From the NCBI RefSeq assembly GCF_000372725.1, contig NW_005201277.1:134347-198346 (forward strand): a stretch of DNA of 64,000 nt, given 5' to 3'. This document shows, piece after piece, positions 1 through 9,647 of the stretch. The translations under genes and the position numbers were made by a program. Each line of letters begins with the position of its first letter. The stretch's first letter is position 1. The DNA is from Emiliania huxleyi CCMP1516. Taxonomy: Eukaryota; Haptophyta; Isochrysidales; Noelaerhabdaceae. The notes beneath the pieces are model-generated. The model did not search any database and had not been told where the DNA came from. It saw only the letters and a program-made list of their open reading frames with translations.

Positions 1-1039
1 CCGTCGGAGAGTGCGACGCCCTCGTGGGAAGGCCTCCTCGCCCGCATGGCCAGCCGCATGGCGCAGTCGGTTGGCCAGTCCCTCGCGGAGGCCCTTGAGC
101 TCGACGCGGCAAGCGGCGTGCAGCGGCGGCTGCTGGGGAGCGTCGAGCTCTCAGCCCTGCTCGGAGCCGTCGCCGCCGGCTGCTGCGTCGCCTGCCGCCA
201 CCGCCGGCGGCGGCGGCGAGAGAGGCGGTTCGATCAGCTCGCCGACGAGCCTGACCAGCCGGACCACCAGGAGCTGCACGGCGAGGGGAGGTCCGAGGCT
301 TTTGGCACCGAGCGCAGGAAGAAGCAGGTGGCGCCGCAGCGGGGAGACCGCGTCACAAGCTGCTGTGAACAGCGTCTCTTCACACCTCTAGCTGTGAACA
401 GGTGCCGCAGCGGGGAGACCGCGTCAAGCACGGCAGGCGCGGCGAGGGCACGGTGGCCGAGCTGCTGCCCGACGGCCGCTCGCGCATCGTCTTCGACGAG
501 GAGGAGGAGCACGGCGAGCACCGCTACATCGGGCAGCTGGAGGGGGCAGCGCCGCTCGACTCGCCGCAGCGGCGGCAGGCGACGCGGTCGCACGTCGAAG
601 AGGCGGCACGGCGAGCGAAGCTCGAGGCGAGCGCCGCGGCCGGCAGGCGCGCGCTGAAGGAGCTGCAAAAGGAGCAGGCACGGCAAAAGGAAGCGCAGCA
701 GGAGGCGCAGACCCGCCAGCTGCTGCGGGCGCTGGCGCTCGGCCAGACGCAGCCCAGCCTTGCCCGGAGCCCCAGCCCGGTCCGATCCCGTAGCCGGTCC
801 CTGCCCATCCCGTAGCCTCAGCCCTGTCCCTGCCCGGAGCCGCCTCGGGGAGCGAGTCGTGCTCGGCGGGCTCTCGGCCCGCCCCGATCAACGGGCGGCG
901 GGGCGTGGCGCGGAGCTTCGAGGGAGACCGAGACCCAGGCGGCGGCCACTACGTGGTGCATCTCGAGGGCAGCGGCCAAAGCGGGGAGGGGGGGGGTGAG
1001 GTTGTGCGGGTGCGGCCGGAGAATCTGGATGGATTGTGA
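1..1039 (+). CDS. Small-domain protein with GDRV and VRVRPENL motifs, 5' partial, frameshifted near its end
   Basis: The reading frame is open from base 1, so the gene starts upstream. It encodes a short hydrophobic stretch (SALLGAVAAGCCVAC) and a basic run. A 74-nt GT-AG intron (328-401) follows, then a GDRVKHGRRGEGTV segment with an acidic 'RIVFDEEEEHGEHRY' tail and a charged, probably helical region. That GDRV...GEGTV...HRY pattern is a small beta-rich module I have seen in many microalgal proteins. After another probable intron around 780-838 the frame reads ERVVLGGLSARP, then NGRRGVARSFEG and VVRVRPENLDGL, ending at TGA 1037-1039. Joining ARP to NGRRG needs a frame change near 884-886, so there is a small indel, a sequencing error or early decay. 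Function unknown. Confidence 0.55.
328..401 (+). other. 74-nt GT-AG intron starting with a copy of the downstream exon
   Basis: Exon 1 ends ...AAG CAG and exon 2 begins GTGCCGCAGCGGGGAGACCG (402 on). The intron itself begins with almost the same bases (328-355, one 3-nt difference). Removing 328-401 joins the frame of 1-327 to the frame of 402-815 in phase 0. The filler 356-401 carries TGTGAACAGCGTCTCTTCAC and ends AGCTGTGAACAG; the same filler occurs in introns at 13022-13089 and 48411-48482. Confidence 0.7.
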
Positions 1040-1767
1040 GTCCGACCCGGCCGCGCTCGCGCGGGCGCCGCCGCACTTTCGCGAGGCGTGGCTCTGAGCA
1101 CCCGTGGGGGGGTGGGGGTGGGAGGGTGGGTGGGTGGTTAATGACTTGAGTAAGGGAAGGCGATTGCGCAGCCGGCACCTCCAGCGCGGCCAACGTTGTT
1201 TCTACTAGACGAGCCTCTGTGGGGAAAAGAATAGATGTTCCGACGTCGACTCGAGTCCGAGAGGAGCGGAGAGAGGATTGGCGAGTGTGGCCCGAGCCGC
1301 GCAGGACGGAGGGGGAGAGCGAGAGGCTGCCGGCGCGCGGGGCGGGAGCGAAAACTCTGCACTCGGCACTGGACTGGCGCGCACTGGCACTAACAGGTAC
1401 ACCACGGGAGCCGCAAAGAATAAAACAAGCTGTAGGTAGGTAGGTAGAAAGGTGAAGAACAGCCAGGCTCGGACTGGACACCAACGCGGTATGGGTGGAC
1501 GCTGGACAGATGATGACGACACGCACGAGCGACACACAGACACAAACAGGCTCACAAGACACACAGCCAGCTGGCTGCCACACACCCTGAGTTGGCGTAC
1601 ACATAACTCAAGGCCACATCCTCCCTGTCGCCCCCCCCAGCACTCCAAGGTGCCAAGAGAAACAAACAAGGGCACAACAAACAACAGACGACAGGAAGTG
1701 ACATGTGAGGCTAGAGCAGCATGCTCCACCTCTAGCAATCTCTCCGGCCGGCAAGCTGTACATAGCT
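1040..1767. other. Intergenic stretch without recognisable gene
   Basis: No convincing coding sequence. It contains a G-run-rich part (1105-1140), a GTAG microsatellite (about 1431-1450), and at 1474-1502 a short sequence (ACCAACGCGGTATGGGTGGA) that recurs at 49813-49836, so part of it is a dispersed repeat. Confidence 0.6.
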
Positions 1768-1800
1768 GTACCATACCGCAAAAAGTCCGAACCCTGCAAG
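1768..1800 (+). promoter_or_regulatory. Candidate start-site element (CCATACC / AAAAAG / GAACCCTG)
   Basis: The segment reads CCATACC, then GCAAAAAG, then TCCGAACCCTGC, and lies 5 nt before the ATG at 1806. The same arrangement is found at 43263-43294 (+), 47047-47080 (-), 47181-47214 (+) and 22196-22228 (-). At three sites it sits 5-40 nt upstream of a predicted start in the same orientation. It could be a core promoter or 5'-UTR element, or part of a repeat that supplies promoters. Confidence 0.45.
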
Positions 1801-1805
1801 TAAAG

Positions 1806-4800
1806 ATGGCTGGCTCTTGCTCGACGCTGCCGGCGCCGCTCTCCTGGCAGAGCCTCGCGGAGAGCGGGCGGCTCGCCCGCGCGCTTGACAGGGAGAGCTC
1901 GGCCGCGCCACACCTCCGAAAGCTCCGCCTCACCATGGAGCCCAAAGCGGAGCCGCACACGCTGCGGCTCAAAATGCCGTGCGATTGCGGGAGCTGCATC
2001 GTCAAGGCACAGATGAAGGCGGGCGCCTCCTGCCTGGTGCTGGTCTGGAACGAGGAGAAGCAGAAGTGCTCGCTCCGCCTCAAAGAGCTCGCGGACGCCG
2101 CGCCAAGCGAGGGGCCGCCTGCGCCCGCCGCCGGCGTTGCGGCTGCAGAGGCGGACACTCAAGCGGCGGCAAGCACTGCCACTGCCGAGGCGGCGGGCGG
2201 CGAGGGCGGCGCGGGCAGCGAGGGCAGCGAGGGCGGCGAGCGAGGCGAGCGAGGCGACGGCGGCGCGGGCAGCGCGGGCGGCGCGGGCGACGCGGGCGGC
2301 GGCGAGGGCGGAGAGGGCGGAGAGGGCGGAGAGGGCGGTGGGGGCGGCGAGGGCGGCGAGGAGGGTGGCGGCGACGAGGAGGCCGGCGGTGGCGGAGGCG
2401 GCGGCGGCAGCGGTGGCGGTGGCGAGGCTGCGCTGCCGGGAAGCAGCGCAGCGTGTCCGATGGAGCTGGACAGCGACGACGAGCCGGAGCCGGCGGCTGC
2501 TACGGAGCTTGCGGCCTCTGCGGAGGAGAGCGAGCAGAGCCCGCCCCTGCTGGCGCCCGCGGCGCCGGCGGCAGGGGCAGACGAGCCGGCGCCGCTGGAG
2601 GAGGGAGCGGCGGCGGAGGCGCCCGTGGCGGTCGCGGAAGGCTTGCGGCTGCATTTGTCTAGCAGCAGCACGGGATACAAGGGCGTGTACTCGCGAGACG
2701 GCCGCTTCTACGCGGAGCGCAGTGTGGGCGGAAGAAGTGTCCCACTAGGCCGCTTCGACACGGCGGTGGAGGCGGCGGTGGCCTATGCGCGGGCGGTCGG
2801 GGAGTACAAGCCTCCGGCTCCTCCGACAGTGGCGGCAGAGGCGGAGGGGCTGCGGCTGCACCTCTCCAGCAGCACCAGTACCGGCTACAAGGGGGTGACT
2901 ATATCTACGCATCACAGTGGCGGCTTCCGGGCGGAGCACTATGTGCGCGGAAGGCCAGTCCACGTCGGACGCTTCGACACGGCGGTGGAGGCAGCGGTGG
3001 CGTACGCGCGGGTGGTCGGCGAGGCACCGGAAGCGGGCTCGGCGGTGGCGGCAGCAGCAGGGCAGGCGTCGGCGGCACCGCTGGGCGAGACGGCAGAAGG
3101 CGCAGCCGCTGCCGAGCCGGTGGAGGCGGAGGCGGCGGGCGCGGCGGCGGCGGCAGGGGCAGAGCAGCCGGCGCCGCTGGAGGAGGGAGCGGCGGCGGAT
3201 GCGGCAGAGGAGGCGCCCCTGGCGGAGGAGGCGGAGGGCTTGCGTCTGCATTTGTCCAGCAGCAGCAATGCTGGCTACAAGGGGGTGCGCAAGGACTTGC
3301 GACACGGCCGCGTCTACTTCTACGCGCAGCACAGTGTGGGCGGAAGAAATGTCACGCTAGGCCGTTTCGATACAGCGGTGGAGGCGGCGGTGGCGTACGC
3401 GCGGGCGGTCGGCGAGTACCAGCCTCCGGCTCATCCTCCCCCGACGGTGGCGGCGGAGGCGGAGGGTCTGCATCTGCACCTCTCGAGCAGCAACGCCACC
3501 GGTTACAAGGGCGTGTTCAAGCAGCCCTCTGGCCGCTTCCTGGCGCAGCGCACTGTGGACGGAGGGAGGGTCTGGCTCGGCACCTTCGACACGGCGGTGG
3601 AGGCGGCGGTGGCGTATGCGCGGGTGGTCGGCGAGGCGCCGGAAGCGGGCTCGGCGGTGGCGGCAGCAGCAGGGCAGGCGTCGGCGGCACCGCCACCGTT
3701 GGGCGAGGCGGCAGAAGGCGCAGCCGCTGCCGAGCCGGTGGTGGAGGAGGCGGCGGGCGCGGCGGCGGCGGCAGGGGCAGAAGAGCCGGCGCCGCTGGAG
3801 GAGGGAGCGGCGGCGGCGGCAGCGGCAGCGGAGGCGCCTGTGGCGGAGGTAGCGGAGGGGCGTCGGCTGCACCTCTCGAGCAGCAGCGCCACCGGGTACA
3901 AGCACGTGTACTCGCGAGACGGCCGCTTCCAGGCGCGGCGCCGGATGGGCGGCAGGCAGGTCTCGCTCGGCACCTTCGACACGGCGGTGGAGGCGGCGGT
4001 GGCGTACGCGCGAGCAGTCGGCGAGTACCAACCTCCGGCTCAACCTCCTCCGCCTCCTCCGACGGTGGCGACAGAGTTTGAGGGGCTGCGGTTGCACCTC
4101 TCCGGCAGCCACGCCACCGGCTACAAGGGGGTGTCTAAGCATCACAGTGGCCGCTTCCGGGCGCAGCACTGTGTGCGCGGAAGAAAGGTCCAAGTCGGCA
4201 TCTTTGACACGGCGGTGGAGGCCGCGGTGGCGTACGCGCGGGCGGTCGGGCAGGCACCGGACCGCTCCTCCTCTTCCGCCGCCGGTGGCAGCGGCGCCCG
4301 GCCCCGCCCAGCAAAGCGCCCGCTCGAGCCGACCGACGCGCCGCTGCCGAAGCGGCGCTCTAGCCGCGCCGCCGCCGCCGCCCCCTCGGCTGCCTCCTCC
4401 TCCTCCACCCCTCCCGCCGCTTCCTCCTCCTCTTGCTCCTCCTCCACCGCACCCACCGCACCCACCGCACCCACCGCACTGGCCGCGCCCGCCACCGCCG
4501 CCCGCCCCGCCGCCTCCGCCTCCACCTCCACTGCCGCCGCCGCCGCCCCCACCTCCACCGCCGCCCCTGCCGGCCCCTCGCCGCTCTCGAGCCGCCTGTT
4601 CACGACCACACCGGACGGGCGCACCGTGCTGAGGGAGACGCCCCCTCCGCCCACGGGCGGCATGGCGGCCGTCGCCGCGGCGCTGGCGCAGATCAACCTG
4701 CAGGCCTACGCCGCCGCCTTTGACGCCGAGGGCTACGACGACATCTCGTTCTTGCGCGGACTGGACGCCGCCGAGCGGGCGGACGTGGCCAAGGAGACGG

Positions 4801-4856
4801 GGATGAAGCCCGGGCACGCGGGAAGGTTTGTCAAGTTCGGCTTCGAGCCGCCCTGA
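1806..4856 (+). CDS. Protein with six AP2 domains and a C-terminal SAM domain
   Basis: About 1,016 residues from the ATG at 1806 (MAGSCSTL); the frame is open further upstream, but that part looks like non-coding DNA and follows the candidate promoter element. Order: a CDCGSC-containing N-terminal segment; a long Gly/Glu/Ala low-complexity region (2180-2460); six AP2/ERF DNA-binding domains in three tandem pairs (starting near 2640, 2850, 3237, 3465, 3855 and 4080). Each domain has GYKGV near its start and the conserved FDTAVEAAVAYAR helix. A Ser/Pro/Ala linker follows. The last 65 residues (from MAAVAAALAQINLQAYA) match a SAM domain. The pairs are repeated with about 610-bp period and near-identical DNA, so they spread by unequal exchange or conversion. 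Known AP2 proteins bind DNA, so a chromatin or transcription role is likely; the target is unknown. No intron needed. Confidence 0.85.
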   Translation: MAGSCSTLPAPLSWQSLAESGRLARALDRESSAAPHLRKLRLTMEPKAEPHTLRLKMPCDCGSCIVKAQMKAGASCLVLVWNEEKQKCSLRLKELADAAPSEGPPAPAAGVAAAEADTQAAASTATAEAAGGEGGAGSEGSEGGERGERGDGGAGSAGGAGDAGGGEGGEGGEGGEGGGGGEGGEEGGGDEEAGGGGGGGGSGGGGEAALPGSSAACPMELDSDDEPEPAAATELAASAEESEQSPPLLAPAAPAAGADEPAPLEEGAAAEAPVAVAEGLRLHLSSSSTGYKGVYSRDGRFYAERSVGGRSVPLGRFDTAVEAAVAYARAVGEYKPPAPPTVAAEAEGLRLHLSSSTSTGYKGVTISTHHSGGFRAEHYVRGRPVHVGRFDTAVEAAVAYARVVGEAPEAGSAVAAAAGQASAAPLGETAEGAAAAEPVEAEAAGAAAAAGAEQPAPLEEGAAADAAEEAPLAEEAEGLRLHLSSSSNAGYKGVRKDLRHGRVYFYAQHSVGGRNVTLGRFDTAVEAAVAYARAVGEYQPPAHPPPTVAAEAEGLHLHLSSSNATGYKGVFKQPSGRFLAQRTVDGGRVWLGTFDTAVEAAVAYARVVGEAPEAGSAVAAAAGQASAAPPPLGEAAEGAAAAEPVVEEAAGAAAAAGAEEPAPLEEGAAAAAAAAEAPVAEVAEGRRLHLSSSSATGYKHVYSRDGRFQARRRMGGRQVSLGTFDTAVEAAVAYARAVGEYQPPAQPPPPPPTVATEFEGLRLHLSGSHATGYKGVSKHHSGRFRAQHCVRGRKVQVGIFDTAVEAAVAYARAVGQAPDRSSSSAAGGSGARPRPAKRPLEPTDAPLPKRRSSRAAAAAPSAASSSSTPPAASSSSCSSSTAPTAPTAPTALAAPATAARPAASASTSTAAAAAPTSTAAPAGPSPLSSRLFTTTPDGRTVLRETPPPPTGGMAAVAAALAQINLQAYAAAFDAEGYDDISFLRGLDAAERADVAKETGMKPGHAGRFVKFGFEPP
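2640..4250 (+). repeat. Tandem repeat of AP2-pair units (about 610 bp, 2.7 copies)
   Basis: Units begin at about 2637, 3232 and 3850. Each encodes a first AP2 domain ending VGEY, a short Pro-rich spacer, a second AP2 domain ending VGE or VGQ, and (twice) an Ala/Glu-rich linker containing EAGSAVAAAAGQASAAP. The high DNA identity in linkers as well as domains indicates recent homogenisation. Confidence 0.8.
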
Positions 4857-5164
4857 GCGAGCCCGCCGCTAGGGGCTCAGCCCTGGATCAGAGTCGGGTC
4901 CCGACAGGAGCTCTGTCCCAGTACATTTCGAAGCCATGGCCTCAGGGAGCGGGGGCGAGGGCGTTGGGAGCAACACGGACAAAAAACATATTAAAATTCA
5001 TCATGTTCACACCACCCGTATTTGCAACTAGTCACATACGTAGAACGTACGACATATCAATCACCCCATGTGTCATGCGCCATGTGAGATGGGTTCCGTG
5101 CAATGCTCGAGTACTCGCTACACGGCGCTCTACCGCCGTACCGCCCGGTCTGACTCCCGGCGCG
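4857..5164. other. Short convergent intergenic region
   Basis: Lies between the 3' ends of the AP2 gene (+) and the HET-ankyrin gene (-). It includes an AT-richer patch (4980-5070) of the kind expected of 3' untranslated regions. No gene seen. Confidence 0.6.
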
Positions 5165-6673
5165 TCACCTCAGTGTGGCCGAGTGCTCGCCTAGCTGGGC
5201 CGTCTCCTCCTTGGACGGCACGCACCGTAGCCAGCAACGCCGCCGATCCTCGCCGCCGCCCTTGCCGTCCGCCTCGATGTCTCGGGCGCCGGCAGCGCGC
5301 AAGCGAAGCACAACGTCGTTGTGTCCCGCCATTGCAGCCAGAGCGAGGGCCGTTCGCCCGCGAGCGTTCTTTAGGTCCGGGTCCGCGCGGCGCGTGAGGA
5401 GCAAGTCGACGGCCCCGAGGTTGCCCGTCAGAGCTGCGAAATGCAGTGGCGCCGCGCCCGGCATGTTGTCAAAGAGCTCGAAGAATGGGGGGGCCATCCT
5501 CGAAAGCCAGTCGAACACCAAGCAGACAGCGCGGCTGATGAGCATTAGGGGGGGGGTTGCTGCCGTCGAAGAGCTGGAACAGAGCGCCCGCGGCGTGCGC
5601 CGGTTGACGTCGCAGCCCTGGCTGATGCAAAAGTCGAGCGTCTCGACGTCGCCGACGCCGAGGGAGAGGTTCACCGTGAGAAGGCAAGCGCCGAAGCCGT
5701 CAACTGACTGCAGGCTGGCGAAGACGGCCTCCCGCTGCTCGGGCGCGGCGTCGCGCAAATAGCACTGGATGCCGTCCTTGCGGCCAAACAAGGCGGCGAT
5801 GCCCACCGGCAAATCGCCGAAAGCGGTGACGGAGCGCAGCATGGCGCCGCCGCAGCGCTCCATCAGGACACGGATGTTGCCGGCGTGGCCGCCAGCGAGG
5901 GCGGTGTGGAGCGGGGTCGCACCAACTTCCTTATCGTGCCGCGTCGGGTCCGCGCCAGCGTCGAGGAGCATACTGACCAGCTCGGGCGCATCGCGAAAGC
6001 GGCACAGCCGGTACAGAATGGTCTCGCCTCGGATAAAGTCGAACGAGGGGTGCCCTTGCGCGAGTGGGGCTTCGACGTCTGCGCCCGCCGCAATCAGCTC
6101 GCTGGCGAGGTCGCCGCGGCGTGCCAGGACTGCGAAGCGAAGCGGCGTCAGTCCGGAACGGCGCCCGTCGGTGGGCGAGGAAAACTGCATGCGGTGCAGC
6201 CAGGCGTCGAGTGGCTCACTCTGCTGAGGGAGGTCCACCTCGCTGCCCGTGCCCGCGAGGATGGCCTCGGCGAGCGCCTGCGCGCCCGAGCAGCTCAGCT
6301 TGCACGGAACTGTGAGGCAGCAGATACAATGCGCATAGCAGCTACGTTTGCACGGATTTGTGGGTTGGCCGACGCGTTGCTACGCCGGTGGCTCGACACC
6401 GACTTTGAAAGGGTTGATGCTGCGCCGAACTGCGCTAGGCCTCGTACCGTGAGCACGCGGTACCAGAGAAGCTCGCCGGTGGAGAGGGCGTGCGCCGCGC
6501 GCGTGTTGAGCAGCTCGAGGATCCGCGGGCCCAGGATCTCCTAAGGTGCGGTGCGGTGCAAACTTCTCCACACACACAGAGTGGTGGGGCAAGGGCCGGG
6601 CGTCGCGACTCCACGTCTAGACGACAGGAGCCCCACGGCATCAAATGTGCAAGGCCCGGTGCGCGTGGGTGAG

Positions 6674-6752
<79 letters not shown>

Positions 6753-7580
6753 TCGTGTGTGTCCTCCTTGTCGCTCTCGACGGTGAAATCGCCGTGGCCG
6801 ACTGGAGTCGCGAGCCAGTTGCTGGCCATCTGCCCGCAGCCGCCGTAGGTGAAGACGGAAGAGGAGGACTGGGCGACGATCTGCCACTTTGGCATCGGCG
6901 AGAGAGCATTCGCAAGCTGCTCGAGCCGGCACCACCCTACAAGTTCAAGGGCGTGCGTGCGAACGCCGCAGCTCTTACACCCAGCCCGCGGAGGCGGTGG
7001 CCTCACCGCGACGACTCCAGGCCCGATAGTCGCGAGGCGCGCCGCCCTCGTGCCGCCACGCGCCCGCGAGTACGACGAAGAGCGAGCACGAGGTGATGTA
7101 GGTCCCGATGCTGCTGATGGCGTCGAGGCGCGCCTCGACGTTTTCAGCCGCTTGCGGTATCGAGCAGTAGTCAATCCAAAGGTAGCCGTCGGCAAGGTGC
7201 TCGGCGAGGTGCTTGGCCGAGATGTGCATCTCGCCCCACACGAGCCGCTGCAGTGGCCACTCGTGGATGTCCAGCTTCCCGTTGAGCCCGTCCATGAGCA
7301 GTCCGCGCAGAAGGCGGAGCTTGCAGCCGTCCGGGTCCGGATGGGAGCTGCCGAGCCATGTGTGGCTCACAAAGAGCACGCACTCATCGTCCTCCGTGAT
7401 TTCGTGCAGCAGGCCGCGCGCGGCCAGATCCTCGTGCCGTGCCAAATGTTTGTCGGGAAGCGCGATGAGGTCGCGCACGCGCAGCGCCCAGAGCGGGAAG
7501 CGGCGAGACATCGAGAAGCGCGCGTACTTACTGTTCTTCTCGGAACCGCGCAGGCTCGGTGGGGCGGCCCGCCATGGCAT
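5165..7580 (-). CDS. HET/TIR-like N-terminal domain fused to ankyrin repeats
   Basis: Four exons: 7580-7007, 6936-6767, 6540-6448 and 6277-5165, giving 649 residues with phases that agree. The N-terminal domain shows CVLFVSHTWL, HPDPDG, YLWIDYCSIPQ, SLFVVLAGAW and, across the first intron, RRGWCRLEQL. The 'WxDxxSIPQ' part resembles the fungal HET domain and the SHxW...WCxxE framework resembles TIR domains, including the position of the catalytic Glu of TIR NADases. The C-terminal exon carries at least five ankyrin repeats (GLTPLRFAVLARRGDLASEL, ATPLHTALAGGHAGNIRVLM, AAPLHFAALTGNLGAVDLLL, RTALALAAMAGHNDVVLRL). The second intron has a GA donor and holds an introner copy plus a TG microsatellite. 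Two paralogues lie at 45666-47008 and 59655-62222. The start is uncertain: ATG 7580 or the internal Met at about 7511. Enzymatic activity is inferred only. Confidence 0.75.
6541..6766 (-). mobile_element. Family A introner copy forming a GA-AG intron, with TG/CA microsatellite
   Basis: Read on the minus strand the intron starts AAG|GAGGACACAC, runs through a CA microsatellite (6680-6751 on +), then the family A core (TTGATGCCGTGGGGCTCCTG, CTAGACGTGGAG, CCCTTGCCCCACCAC, TGTGTGTGGAGAAG) and ends CACCTTAG|GAGATC. AGGAG is repeated at both ends. Splicing here joins GDFTVESDK to EILGPRILELL in frame. Confidence 0.65.
6680..6751. repeat. TG dinucleotide microsatellite (about 36 copies)
   Basis: Uninterrupted TG array ending in TCTCGTGTG. 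It is attached to the family A introner; a second family A copy at 51236-51345 carries a TG array at the same relative position (51354-51422). Confidence 0.95.
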
Positions 7581-7914
7581 CGCCGTTGCTGCTGTGTCAC
7601 AATCAGCTGCTGTGTCTTCACCCTGGTACTACAACGAGTATCCTAGTGGGTTCGCTCGCGAGGCGGCCTCGGTGCGAGAATCACAATGCCAACCCCGAGG
7701 CGGCCGCGCGCAACCTTCGTTAGATCTACAATGCCAACCGCGCGCGGCCGTCGACCGGCAAGCACACGCCTCGACTCGGACACTGTGTTCCGAGCGAGGG
7801 CAAGGGAGAGGGGCTGGCTCCTAGCCCGAGAGGGGAGCTTCCGAGACCCACTACAAGACCACGCACGCATCATCCCGCGGCCTGGCGGTCGGCGGGATTG
7901 CAACCAGTCTTCGC
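7581..7914. other. Divergent intergenic region
   Basis: Between the 5' end of the HET-ankyrin gene (-) and a possible + strand exon. I see no gene. A 34-bp stretch (CGCGCGGC... around 7690-7760) is partly repeated as GCGGCCGCGCGCAAC and CGCGCGGCCGTCGAC, with the phrase ACAATGCCAACC occurring twice (7683 and 7728). Confidence 0.5.
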
Positions 7915-8518
7915 GTGCCGCCTGTCGTTCGCTCGGGCGCCTTGGGCGTCGGGGTGGCGAGCAGGGGACGCAGCTCTGAGCGCCCAGCGCTCGCGCTCTG
8001 CGAGCGCGTGCTGCCCGACAAGACGCTGCGCAGCGCAGAGGCCGCAGCAGCAGCACTCGCAGCTGCCTTTGCCTCGCTCTCCGTCGCCGGCCCGCCTGGG
8101 CCTGCGGCTGGCGCGCAGGCGAGCGGCGGCGCGGCCGCCGCTGGCGGGCGCGGCCTCGGCGCCTTGCGCGGCGGCGAGGCTTACACCTCCGACGAGGAGG
8201 AGGCAGCAGCTGCTGCTGCTTCCCTCTCTGAGGAGCAGCTTGGACCCCGCCTCCCCACCGCCAGCGCTGGTACGAGCGCGGCGGTGGTGGACGGCGAGGA
8301 GGGGCGGCGGCTGGCGGCGGAGGCCGCGGCGGCGACCGCACCCTGCGCGCGGAGCGCGGCGCCTGCGGGGGCGCAGGCCGCGGAGGCGGGTCTGACCATT
8401 GGGTCAGACCCAATGGAGGAGGAATTCCCCGGCGGCGCGGCGCCGGCGGAGGGGGAGGAGAGCGGCGCCGTGTCGCCCGATTGTTCCCGAGAGGTCCACG
8501 TAGCCTCCCTTTTCGAAG
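7915..8518 (+). CDS. Possible acidic Ala/Glu-rich protein, partial gene model
   Basis: An open frame encodes CERVLPDKTLRSAEAAAAAL followed by Ala-rich helical sequence and acidic patches (YTSDEEEAAAAAA, DPMEEEFPGGAAPAEGEE). A good donor-like AAG|GTGAGG sits at 8518/8519, so this could be a first or internal exon. I recognise no domain and did not find the remaining exons. A perfect 9-bp palindrome (CCATTGGGT...ACCCAATGG) lies at about 8395-8415. High GC alone can open frames like this, so the call is weak. Confidence 0.3.
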
Positions 8519-9143
8519 GTGAGGCCTCCATGACCGCCCGCACTGAGCCGCGCGGCATAATAATACAGGTATATGAGCTGGTGCTTCGCCGTTGTATCTC
8601 TCCCTGTCCGGCGTGGTGGCTCTCTCGCTCGTGTCCCGTTCTCGTGCCGGCTGGTCCCCAGTTCGAGTTGGTGGGGGGGAGGGGGGGGCCTTCTGGGCCT
8701 TCTGCGCCTTCTGCGCCTTCTGCGCCTTCTGCGCCTTCTCGCCTTCTCGCCTTCTCGCCTTCTCGCCTTCTTGCCGCGCGAGCCGCGGGCGTCGCCCGTG
8801 TTTTTGCTCGCCGAGCGGCCCACACGCCGTCGTGTCTCGTGCTTCCTCGCGTGCGCGGGCCTCGGCGGGCAGCACCTCGTCTGGTGCTCTGGTGGTCGCT
8901 AAATGTGGTGCTGTTTGGCGCCTTGTGGCAGGGCTACTGGCACGCGGAGCTGGGGTATCCACCCGTCTCAGCTCGCTGCCGATCTCTACTACTACCTCCC
9001 GCGTGGCGTGCACGGGAGGCGTCGGGTATCCCGTGTGCCCGGCGGGCGGGGCGCGCACCATGCTGCTTGAGGGTGATCGTCGAGCAAATCAAACGCCCAA
9101 CCACACAGGGACTCCTGTGAGAGATTTTGTTTAACCCGGGCTC
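8519..9143. other. Non-coding stretch with 8-9-bp tandem repeats
   Basis: Contains GCCTTCTGC and CGCCTTCT arrays (8690-8775). No domain-bearing frame was found on either strand, although several long GC-driven open frames cross it. Confidence 0.5.
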
Positions 9144-9194
9144 AAATTCTTTTCTTCGCTAGGCGGGCTCAAATTCTTTTCTTCGCTAGGCAGC
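9144..9194 (+). promoter_or_regulatory. Twice-repeated leader ending TTCGCTAG before the IF-2 start
   Basis: A 27-bp unit (GGGCTCAAATTCTTTTC then TTCGCTAGGC) is present twice in tandem immediately before ATG 9195. AAATTCTTTT(C/T)TTCGC-like sequence also occurs at 19259-19278, 21375-21420 (twice) and 49862-49880. Because it ends in pyrimidines plus AG, it may be the 3' end of a 5'-UTR intron rather than a promoter. Confidence 0.35.
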
Positions 9195-9605
9195 ATGCGC
9201 GCCGCGACGACCCGATGCCATCGGAGCCTGCTGTGCCGGCCGCTGTGGCAGTCGCTGGATGGCCGCCTCGCCAGCGCCTCGCCCAGGCGGCACTTGGCCA
9301 GCGGTGCGCCAAAGGCTGCGCGCCGCCGCGGCCCGGGCGATCCTGTGCTGGTGCCGGAGCTGTGCAGCGCTGGCAGGCTCGCCGGCTTGCTCGGCATGTC
9401 TCCGGAAGGGCTGCTGGCGCTGGCAGAGTCGCTGGGCGAGCCGCTCGCGTCGGAGAGCGCGCCGGTCGGCCGCGAGCTCATCGAGCTCGTCGCCCTCGAG
9501 ACCGGCCGCTCCGTCTCGCTGCAGCAAGTCGACGCCGTCCCGCGGCCGGCGCCGTCCGCAGCAGAGCTCGCCGAGCTGCCGCTTCGCCCGCCGGTGGTGA
9601 CGCTG

Positions 9606-9647
<42 letters not shown>

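Noticed and set aside
2159..2680. Proline-rich minus-strand frame in the AP2 gene
   Set aside because: Complement of the GEGGEGG low-complexity region.
9141..9195. Possible dinoflagellate spliced-leader relic (GGCTCAA before the IF-2 start)
   Set aside because: Only seven bases fit the end of the known leader and the upstream part is absent; the 27-bp unit is better read as a duplicated 3' splice region.
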